From Biformimicrobium ophioploci (lineage in GTDB: Bacteria; Pseudomonadota; Gammaproteobacteria; Pseudomonadales; Cellvibrionaceae), in NCBI RefSeq assembly GCF_030270605.1, contig NZ_BSYJ01000004.1:124001-188000 (forward strand): a DNA stretch of 64,000 nt, given 5' to 3'. This document shows positions 43,961-51,054 of the stretch, one piece after another. Every line of letters begins with the position of its first letter. Position 1 is the first letter of the stretch. The notes beneath the pieces were generated by a model. It saw only the letters and a program-made list of their open reading frames with translations. It was not told the origin of the DNA and did no database searches. The position numbers and the translations under genes were made by a program.

Positions 43961-46459
43961 TCAATTACACAGGCTGCGAATGCTGTGGGCTTCCTGCGCG
44001 GCGTCCATCCACAGGTATTCGTCGTCATCGGCGAAGTAGTAGTAGACAGTGTCATTCGACAGGATCAGTACAGTGATGCCGCCGTAGCCCGACATGAACG
44101 GCAGCCACAAAGGCGCGCTACAGCCGGCGATATCCGCAGAAATCTCGTGCGCCCAGAAGCCGTTGTTGTACTTGTAGTCTGACAGTGGGTCCAGGCCACG
44201 ATCACTGGCATCCTTCTGTAGGGCCGCATCCATCTCCGATTGCTTGAGGCCGGGCTGACTGCCTGATGCATAGAAACTGCCTATCTTGGCGATGTCGTCA
44301 CCCAGGAACATCAGGCCCCAGCCGGTAAATGGCTGCTGCTCGCTGTCATAGGTGCGTCGGCTGAACTGCGCGGTGGGACTGACACCCAGCGGGCCGAGAA
44401 CTTCACCAATCAGCAGATCACTGTAGATATCCTTGCTGCTGCCTTCCAGGCCCTGCAGGTACTCGTTCATGGCCCGGCCGAGTATGTAGGTATCCGAAGT
44501 ATGATAAATCCACTTGGTGCCCGGGGATGCCTTGCGGGGATATTCCGTACAGCTGTAACTGATCTTGCTGGCATGGCTCTCCGGCAGGAACAGGTCATTG
44601 GTGTGCGATGCCCCTTCGTCCGACATATAGCCGGCCAGTTTGTAGTTCCCGGTACCCATATCTGCGGTGTTGTTGAAGGTCACGTCATCCCAATTGCCGT
44701 TTGCCGCACACTCAGGCACGTAGTTGGAGATCGCCTGGTTCATGGTGCCAGGGTATTTCTGTTCCAGTCGCATCAGCGCGGTACCTGCAAAGATGGATTT
44801 AGCACTGGAATAGGACGGTACCGGCAAGACCTCACAATAGGGGTAGTCACCCTGCCGGGTTGTGCAGCCTCCCGTGTAGTGGGTACCGTCGATGACAAAA
44901 CCCACGAGCGATATTGCGGACGGTGACTTGCCGTTGGGTGTGGCGAACTTCGTGTAGTCAGTGCCCGGGTAGTCGCTGTTCAGGGCGCTGAGCGGCTTGG
45001 TGGGCATGCGGCCGTTCACTTCAGCCTGGTATTCGGCAACGAGCGTGGTCGCATTGGAAACGGCCGCTGGTATATAGGTCGCATCAAGCTGTCCCCACAT
45101 GTCGAACTGGAAGTAGAGGCAGGTTTCGCTGGCGATCTGGTAGGCCACATCTGTCACCGAGCCATCATCCTTGAATGCAAACATCATCATGCCGTTGTGA
45201 ATACAGTTGGCATTCTTCTGTTGCAGCGCGAATGGCAGTGCGACGCGGGAGTAACCACTGTCCCCGTTCTCGTCCCATACCCGGCCGGGCAGAAGGATGT
45301 ATTCCCATTCGGGGTGACTGCTGGCGATAGAACCGCGTTCTTTGGGTACCAGGTGGCTGCCAGTCTGGACAAACTCGAAGTCGAATTCCGGCAGATGCTT
45401 GCGGGTGGTATCGCTGTTGCCGGTGTAGCGGAAGCTGTCCTTCTGTTCATCGAAGCTGCCGCTGGTGGCTTCGCCAAACAGTTCCAGGCTGCCTTCGAAG
45501 GTGTTACCCGGGTTCGCGGCCTCCGCCGGCAATGCGTAGCCGCTCATATTGACCAGTGAGCCCGAGCCATTACCGGTGAGCGTGTTATAAGTCAGCAGGC
45601 TGCGGCTCACGTTGCCGCTACCGGAAAGCGGGTCGAAATTGCTGGTGGTGCCGCCACTGTCGCTGGCGCTACCCGAAAGGCTGATACTGATATTGCTCTC
45701 GTCCGGATCGTTGGAGCTGATGCCCAGGCTGTCGCTGTAGCTGCCGGCGCTGGTGGGATTGAAGTCCACAGTGACCTGGCAACTGTTACCCGGGGCGATA
45801 TTGCCTCCGGTACAGGTCTCCGCGCTGATACTGAACGGGGCGCTGACGCTACCGACACTGTTTATCGAGAGATCTGCGCTGCCCTGATTGCTGATCACTG
45901 CATTGACGGTCTTGCTACCGCCAATGGTGATATTGCCAAAGCCGAGGCTGGCAGGCGCATCGATGTCCGGGTCGGTCTGTGCGCCGCTGGTGCCGGTCAC
46001 CGCCACTGACTGGCCGTAACAATAGTCGCCAGTGGTCGCGCCGTCACCGCGGAAACGAACCTGCATCTGCGGGTTGTTGTCCACGCCGGAGGGGGCTGCG
46101 CTGGCAGAAAAGTGGCTGCCGTTGTCCTGGCCATTGTCCAGTTGCAGGATGGTTGTCCAGTTGCTGCCGCTGTTGACCGACACCTCTGCATAGCAGTGAT
46201 CGGCATTCTCGAGTGAGGATGCGGACATCACCATGCTGACTGAAACGGCGGAGAAGCCGGCTGTTGATATTGTCCGCCAGGCGCTGGATGGGCCGCGCAG
46301 ACGGATGGACTCGTTGTTATGGGCATTCACAGTACCGCTGGTGCTCCAGTCTGAAATATTTCCGTCGGAAAAATCGTCGGAGAAGATGGTGTCCGCACTG
46401 GCCCCGGAAGACTGGGTCAGTAAAGCCGCGAAAACCACCGCGCATGATAGTGTTCTCAT
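43961..46459 (-). CDS. Exported serine hydrolase (beta-lactamase-like) with choice-of-anchor D domain
   Basis: An 832-residue secreted protein. The ATG at 46459 (AAAGG upstream) gives a signal peptide ending SGASAD; an earlier in-frame start does not. Residues ~25-150 are a beta-sandwich (FSDDFSDGNISDWSTSG). Residues ~165-263 match the choice-of-anchor D/ASPM-SPD2-Hydin fold (LGFGNITIGGSKTVNAVISN, CTGGNIAPGNSCQVTVDFNP). The C-terminal half looks like a class C beta-lactamase/esterase: Ser-x-x-Lys in YSSAKSIF (~550) and Tyr-x-Ser in WIYHTSDTYILGRAM (~650). A surface hydrolase on an ester or amide polymer is plausible. It lies downstream of the MFS gene on the same strand after a 160-base gap. 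Confidence 0.72.
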   Translation of the reverse strand: MRTLSCAVVFAALLTQSSGASADTIFSDDFSDGNISDWSTSGTVNAHNNESIRLRGPSSAWRTISTAGFSAVSVSMVMSASSLENADHCYAEVSVNSGSNWTTILQLDNGQDNGSHFSASAAPSGVDNNPQMQVRFRGDGATTGDYCYGQSVAVTGTSGAQTDPDIDAPASLGFGNITIGGSKTVNAVISNQGSADLSINSVGSVSAPFSISAETCTGGNIAPGNSCQVTVDFNPTSAGSYSDSLGISSNDPDESNISISLSGSASDSGGTTSNFDPLSGSGNVSRSLLTYNTLTGNGSGSLVNMSGYALPAEAANPGNTFEGSLELFGEATSGSFDEQKDSFRYTGNSDTTRKHLPEFDFEFVQTGSHLVPKERGSIASSHPEWEYILLPGRVWDENGDSGYSRVALPFALQQKNANCIHNGMMMFAFKDDGSVTDVAYQIASETCLYFQFDMWGQLDATYIPAAVSNATTLVAEYQAEVNGRMPTKPLSALNSDYPGTDYTKFATPNGKSPSAISLVGFVIDGTHYTGGCTTRQGDYPYCEVLPVPSYSSAKSIFAGTALMRLEQKYPGTMNQAISNYVPECAANGNWDDVTFNNTADMGTGNYKLAGYMSDEGASHTNDLFLPESHASKISYSCTEYPRKASPGTKWIYHTSDTYILGRAMNEYLQGLEGSSKDIYSDLLIGEVLGPLGVSPTAQFSRRTYDSEQQPFTGWGLMFLGDDIAKIGSFYASGSQPGLKQSEMDAALQKDASDRGLDPLSDYKYNNGFWAHEISADIAGCSAPLWLPFMSGYGGITVLILSNDTVYYYFADDDEYLWMDAAQEAHSIRSLCN

Positions 46460-46584
46460 GGGGGTGCCTTTCTTGTTCTTGAGGCTTGTCGCCTGGGAGG
46501 TTCTGCTGCCGGTGATGCGGGCAAGAGTCATCAGAATCGGCCAGGGGCGCGTGATTGGTTAGAGCCAGATGCCGGCTCAAAGTA

Positions 46585-46605
46585 GAGCCAGAGAGGTTCT
46601 GGCTC
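46585..46605. other. Hairpin between the MFS gene and the serine hydrolase gene
   Basis: GAGCCAGA/TCTGGCTC forms an 8-bp stem with a 5-base loop. Neither strand has a T run next to it, so it is a structured spacer rather than a proven terminator. Confidence 0.4.
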
Positions 46606-46619
46606 CGGATCTGAAAGAA

Positions 46620-47867
46620 TCAGGCGTCAGCCAGTTCTGTTGCGGAATCGAGATGACGTGCGGCCGGGAGGGAGAGCAGGCACAGTGCGAGCAATGCGGC
46701 CGCAATCACGATCATCTGTGTATAGGTACCGCCGCCGGAAATAAAGTAACCGGCAACCAGAGGGCCACAGGCCAGCCCGGTTTTGGACGCGAATCCGCCG
46801 AAAGCGGCCATCTGGCCCGCCTTGTCGAAGCGTGATGCCATGGTAAGAAAGTAGGGCACGCAGAAAGCCCAGGTAATGCCGGTGGCAATATTGGCAAACA
46901 CAAAGATAGCCTTGTTGCCGCTATAAACGAACAGCAGGATGCCCAGTACCGTCATCACCAGTGCGAGTACCAGCGGGCCGGTAATCGGGTACCGGGTGCT
47001 GGTCCAGGCGGCGAGTATTGCACCACTGATTGCAATAAAGTTTGCTGCAAACAGTGTTTCACTCATAAAGGCCTGCTCGAGGCCAAAGGACTTGCCGAGA
47101 TCAAAGATAAAAGCGAACAGGGCCATGTTGGCAAACTGGAAAAGGAATAGCGCAAACAGGGTGACCAGAAGCGGGTGCCATTCGATTCTCTCTGCGGGCT
47201 GAGAGGGTCTTTGTACGTTTTCTGCCGGGGGTTCCGGCAGCGGGTAATCTCCGATAAACGGCAGCATCAGCAGGGTAATGCTGCTGAAAACCAGCAGTGC
47301 GTAGAAGGGTACATAGGTGCCATGCTGGGATACCAGGGCCGGTAGCACCAGCATCCCGAAGGCCCCGCCGGTGTACTGCACGATCAGCACCATGCTGTAA
47401 CAGCGACCCGGTGCAGCACTGCGTGCTATCACCGCAAAGCCGATGCCCACCAGGGCACCGCCCAATACGCCGTGTACGAACCGCAGCGGAATCAAAAGGT
47501 CTATCTGCGCGAGGCTGATGGTGGCGAGATCCATGCTCATCGACAGGCACAGAAGCCATGCAGCGGCAGTTTTCCAGCGGTGGATCTTCTTGACTACCCA
47601 GGAAATGGCAAAAGCCCCTACCACCGCGCCGATGGTATTGGCAAAAGTAATCTCGCCGGCCTGTGCATTACTGAGTCCCGCACCTTCCATCAATGCACTG
47701 ACAATCACCGGGAAGATATTGACGTAATAGAGACCTGCGGAAGACAGGAACGCGAGCAGCAGGCTCGCTGCCCAGCTGTCATCTGTAACTGTCGGCAGGG
47801 CTGAATGCTTGCCTGGTGTACCCGTCGTGACAGTATTCTGGTTTAGGCTTTCGGCCGGGTTGCTCAT
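46620..47867 (-). CDS. Major facilitator superfamily transporter
   Basis: A 415-residue inner-membrane protein with about twelve predicted helices. The MFS layout is visible from ASLLLAFLSSAGLYYVNIFPVIV through the cytoplasmic loop ISWVVKKIHRWKTA and FVHGVLGGALVGIGFAVIA, a central hydrophilic loop (PLPEPPAENVQRPSQPAERIEW), and a second six-helix half. The substrate is not known. An alternative in-frame ATG at 47894 is preceded by GGGAGG only 3 bases away; 47867 has AGGGAAA at a better distance. It is divergent from the MocR gene and has an operator-like direct repeat at 47930-47962 upstream, so the MocR protein probably controls it. Confidence 0.85.
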   Translation of the reverse strand: MSNPAESLNQNTVTTGTPGKHSALPTVTDDSWAASLLLAFLSSAGLYYVNIFPVIVSALMEGAGLSNAQAGEITFANTIGAVVGAFAISWVVKKIHRWKTAAAWLLCLSMSMDLATISLAQIDLLIPLRFVHGVLGGALVGIGFAVIARSAAPGRCYSMVLIVQYTGGAFGMLVLPALVSQHGTYVPFYALLVFSSITLLMLPFIGDYPLPEPPAENVQRPSQPAERIEWHPLLVTLFALFLFQFANMALFAFIFDLGKSFGLEQAFMSETLFAANFIAISGAILAAWTSTRYPITGPLVLALVMTVLGILLFVYSGNKAIFVFANIATGITWAFCVPYFLTMASRFDKAGQMAAFGGFASKTGLACGPLVAGYFISGGGTYTQMIVIAAALLALCLLSLPAARHLDSATELADA

Positions 47868-47929
47868 GGCTGCAGTTTCCCTGAGAGTCCACATTAACCT
47901 CCCACGCTATCGAAACACGGAACCAAAAC

Positions 47930-47962
47930 TAGGTCCAGATTTCATTTTGTTATGGTGCCAGT
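47930..47962 (-). promoter_or_regulatory. MocR-type direct-repeat site I (MFS/mocR intergenic)
   Basis: On the minus strand ACTGGCACC and CTGGACCTA have their TGG cores exactly 23 bases apart. It is shared between the divergent MFS and mocR promoters and aligns without gaps to sites at 49915 and 50914. Confidence 0.65.
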
Positions 47963-48056
47963 TATGATCAAGGCTCCAAGTGACGGCACAAATGCCGTAA
48001 AAGGGTTGCAGTAGTACCACGTTAACCTCCCACTGCCTGAGACAGACGGGTTACGC

Positions 48057-49895
48057 ATGCCTGAAGCCTTGATCGTACTGGATCCGGACACTGACAAGAG
48101 CCTGCAGCAGCAGATTCGCGAAAAGATCGTGCACGGCATCCTGCAGGGATCCATTCCCCCTGGGCACCGGATGCCCTCTTCGCGCAAGCTTGCCCAGCAA
48201 CTGAGCGTTGCGCGCAATACAGTGGTGCTAGCGTACCAGCAACTGGTGGATGACGGTTTCCTGGTGACACGCCAGCGCAGCGGTTTTTTCGTGCGCGACT
48301 CAATCCCGACACAGGGCGGAATCGGGGATCCGCGTACCCAGAGCACGCGGGAGGACTTTCAGAGAGAATTCTGGCTGCAGCGTTTCAATAGCACCAGCGT
48401 GAACACCGGTTACGGCAGCCTGCGTAATCGCCTCAGTGCGCGGCCGCAGAACTGGCTGCAGTACCCCTATCCGTTTGTCAGCGGCGAATATGATCCAAGA
48501 CTTTACCCCAGTGCGGAGTGGCGCGAGTGCGCGCGTGATATTTTCAGTACGCGTGAGGTCAACCAGTGGGCCACGCTTGGGGCTAACGATGATGACAAGC
48601 AGCTGATCGAGCAGATCTGCACACGTATCCTGCCGCGTCGCGGCATCTATGTGGATCCGGCCCAGGTGATGCTGACCTGTGGCATCCAGCAATCCTGTTA
48701 CCTGCTGAGCCAGCTGTTCGTTAACAAGCGCACGCGCCTGGCCATGGTGCGCCCCGCATGCCCAGAGACGGAGGAAATGTTCAGCCGCTCCGGAGCCTCG
48801 ATTACGCCGCTGGAACAGGACCCGGACGGCCCGCGGGCGACAGACAATCTGTTGCACTGCAATCTGTGGTATCTCGAGCCTAATGCGCAAATGCCGACAG
48901 GGGTTACCACCAGTCTGCAGCGCCGCCGGCAGTTGCTGGAGCAGCTCGAGCGGGCGGAAGGCATCCTGGTCGAGAACGACTGTGATCACGATTTTTTCTA
49001 CCACGGTAATGCGCTGCCGCCGATGAAAAGCATGAATGGTGGCGAGCGGGTGGTTTACCTGTACGAATTCCCAAAAGTAATCGATCCGGGCCAGCAGCTC
49101 GGTATCGTGGTGGCATCACGGACGGTAATCAAGCGTCTGCGCGGATTGCGCTTTGCGGTACGAGAAAGACTGCCGGCGATGAACCAGCGCCTGCTGGCCA
49201 AGTTCATTGCGGCTGGCTACCTGGATGTCGCCGGCTTCCGAATCACCCAGGCCTTGAAGCGACGCTGGCAGGCAGTTGGCGAAGCGCTGATGTATCACCT
49301 GACCAAGTGCAATGTCAGGCGCTCTGTATGCGGCACAGCATGCCTGCTGGAGCTGCCTGCCGAGCTATCCGCGCGCGAGCTGGTACGCCGTGCAGAAAAG
49401 CAGGGCATCCTGATCGAAGCTGTCAGTGGTAAGGATAACTGCGTACGTATCGGCTATGCCGCGATCGGCGAAGAAAAGATCGAGCCGGGAATCCGGGCGC
49501 TGGCGGCCATCATCAAGGATTCGGCGGGTGATCGCGAGGAAACGCTTGAATCGGCCATCGGCACGCGCCTGGATGCCGGCGCGCTGCGCAAGCGGCTCTG
49601 TGACGCGGTCATGATGGGTACCAATGCGCTCGGGGAATCCTATCGCATAGAGCTGCATGCCGATGGGACCATGCTGGGGTACTCGCGCAATGATGTGGAT
49701 ATGGACGAGACCGATACTGGCCGCTGGTGGCTGGATGGTGACCAATGGGTGCGCCAGTGGCGCAACTGGTCCTACGGCCGCAAGGCTGCATTTCACGTGG
49801 TCGCAGAGGGAAGCAGGCTGAAACTGTTTGGCACCGGGGGCAATTTGATCGATACCGCGTTCCTTGCCGCGCAGGCCGTTGAAGAGCCAGCCTGA
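48057..49895 (+). CDS. MocR-family regulator (GntR wHTH plus aminotransferase fold) with extra C-terminal domain
   Basis: A 612-residue regulator. Residues 1-75 are a GntR winged helix (QQQIREKIVHGILQGSIPPGHRMPSSRKLAQQL...VVLAYQQLVDDGFL). Residues ~110-500 are a fold type I aminotransferase domain with the predicted PLP Lys340 in EFPKVIDPGQQLG, TCGIQQ and VENDCDHDFFY. Residues ~510-612 form an added beta-rich module (YRIELHADGTMLGY, GRWWLDGDQWVRQW, GSRLKLFGTGGNLID) absent from typical MocR proteins of about 480 residues. MocR proteins usually sense PLP adducts or amino compounds and bind direct repeats; TauR sites read CTGGACYTAA, as here. Neighbours suggest control of uptake and breakdown of an amide- or nitrile-containing compound. 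Confidence 0.87.
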   Translation: MPEALIVLDPDTDKSLQQQIREKIVHGILQGSIPPGHRMPSSRKLAQQLSVARNTVVLAYQQLVDDGFLVTRQRSGFFVRDSIPTQGGIGDPRTQSTREDFQREFWLQRFNSTSVNTGYGSLRNRLSARPQNWLQYPYPFVSGEYDPRLYPSAEWRECARDIFSTREVNQWATLGANDDDKQLIEQICTRILPRRGIYVDPAQVMLTCGIQQSCYLLSQLFVNKRTRLAMVRPACPETEEMFSRSGASITPLEQDPDGPRATDNLLHCNLWYLEPNAQMPTGVTTSLQRRRQLLEQLERAEGILVENDCDHDFFYHGNALPPMKSMNGGERVVYLYEFPKVIDPGQQLGIVVASRTVIKRLRGLRFAVRERLPAMNQRLLAKFIAAGYLDVAGFRITQALKRRWQAVGEALMYHLTKCNVRRSVCGTACLLELPAELSARELVRRAEKQGILIEAVSGKDNCVRIGYAAIGEEKIEPGIRALAAIIKDSAGDREETLESAIGTRLDAGALRKRLCDAVMMGTNALGESYRIELHADGTMLGYSRNDVDMDETDTGRWWLDGDQWVRQWRNWSYGRKAAFHVVAEGSRLKLFGTGGNLIDTAFLAAQAVEEPA

Positions 49896-49914
49896 CTCCT
49901 CCCTCTCGATTCGT

Positions 49915-49947
49915 ATTGGAACCATATCCCGCCTGCATCTGGACCTA
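49915..49947 (+). promoter_or_regulatory. MocR-type direct-repeat site II (upstream of nitrilase-family gene)
   Basis: ATTGGAACC and CTGGACCTA have TGG cores 23 bases apart. It begins 20 bases after the mocR stop codon and lies 108 bases upstream of the amidase start. Confidence 0.6.
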
Positions 49948-50054
49948 TGGCGCCCCCGATGCATGCGCCAACATGGTGCCACTGAATCAACATGCGGCAG
50001 GCTCATGTGTCCTTGTGGGACGCGGCGCCACACCGCAATAGAGTGGGAATAGCC

Positions 50055-50897
50055 ATGAGCAATTTTGGAATTGCAGCGTTGCAGCTCAGCCTGGAAGAGG
50101 CCGACAATCTGGAGTTGCTGCTGTTACGCATACAGAAAACCAAGCTGCGTTTCCCTTGGGTCAAAATGATCGTGCTCAGTGAGCTGGCGCTGCGTGGCGT
50201 GGGCGTCCAGCACGCGAGGGAGTTACCCTCACCTGAGGAGCAGGCGTTCTGCCGCACGGCCAGGGAGCTGGGGATCTGGCTGGTTCCGGGCTCCATGTAT
50301 GAAAAGTGCGGCGCTCACGTATTCAACACCACGCCAGTGATCAACCCGGATGGCGAGGTGGTCGAACGCTACCGCAAGATCTACCCGTTCCTGCCTTACG
50401 AGAAAGGTGTTTCCTGCGGTGACCGTTTCGTGGTTTTCGATGTACCGGAGGTTGGCCGCTTCGGGCTATCCATCTGTTACGACATCTGGTTTCCGGAAAC
50501 CGTGCGTGCCCTGGCATGGATGGGGGCGGAGGTCATTTTGCAGCCCACCAAGACGGATACCATCGATCGTGTCGATGAACTCTCCATGATCCGCGCCAAC
50601 GCCATTATGAACCAGTGCTACATCGTCGGCGTGAATGCCTCGGGCGCGCAAGGTGTGGGCCGTTCAATGGTGGCTGGCCCGGAAGGGGAAATTGTCCATG
50701 AGGCTTCGGTGGAAGAGGAAATCATCGCGCTGGAGCTGGACCTTTCCCGGGTCCGGCACGTACGCGAGCGCGGGATGAAGGGCCTCGGCCAGGTACTCAA
50801 AAGTTTCCGTGACAACCCGGTGCGCTTCCCGCAGTACGAAGACGGCGCGCGCTCGGAAATACTGGATGCGATGGGGCCACTGGCGGTACCGGACTAG
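50055..50897 (+). CDS. Nitrilase-superfamily carbon-nitrogen hydrolase
   Basis: A 280-residue cytoplasmic amidase with the full catalytic triad: Glu43 in VLSELAL, Lys108 in YRKIYPF and Cys141 in LSICYDIWFPE. It hydrolyses a non-peptide C-N bond, most likely in an amide or carbamoyl group; CYDIWFPE fits the aliphatic amidase/omega-amidase-like branches better than true nitrilases. A longer frame from 49992 exists, but the ATG at 50055 (GTGGGAA upstream) gives the normal family start NFGIAALQL. It sits between mocR and the TonB receptor, with candidate MocR sites on both sides. Confidence 0.85.
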   Translation: MSNFGIAALQLSLEEADNLELLLLRIQKTKLRFPWVKMIVLSELALRGVGVQHARELPSPEEQAFCRTARELGIWLVPGSMYEKCGAHVFNTTPVINPDGEVVERYRKIYPFLPYEKGVSCGDRFVVFDVPEVGRFGLSICYDIWFPETVRALAWMGAEVILQPTKTDTIDRVDELSMIRANAIMNQCYIVGVNASGAQGVGRSMVAGPEGEIVHEASVEEEIIALELDLSRVRHVRERGMKGLGQVLKSFRDNPVRFPQYEDGARSEILDAMGPLAVPD

Positions 50898-50913
50898 TTA
50901 CCAGGTTTCGGCA

Positions 50914-50946
50914 ACTGGACTCATGTCTGGCTGCGAACTGGACCTA
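50914..50946 (+). promoter_or_regulatory. MocR-type direct-repeat site III (upstream of TonB receptor)
   Basis: ACTGGACTC and CTGGACCTA have TGG cores 23 bases apart. A further inverted GTCCAG follows at 50961-50966. The site ends 108 bases upstream of the receptor start. Confidence 0.65.
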
Positions 50947-51054
50947 ATTGGCACCATCAAGTCCAGATAGGATAAAGATACGGTTTATTAGCGGTTGCGC
51001 GTGGTACACGCGCGCCATTCACGGCGGTACCCTTATAAAAAGGTTGGGAAGACC

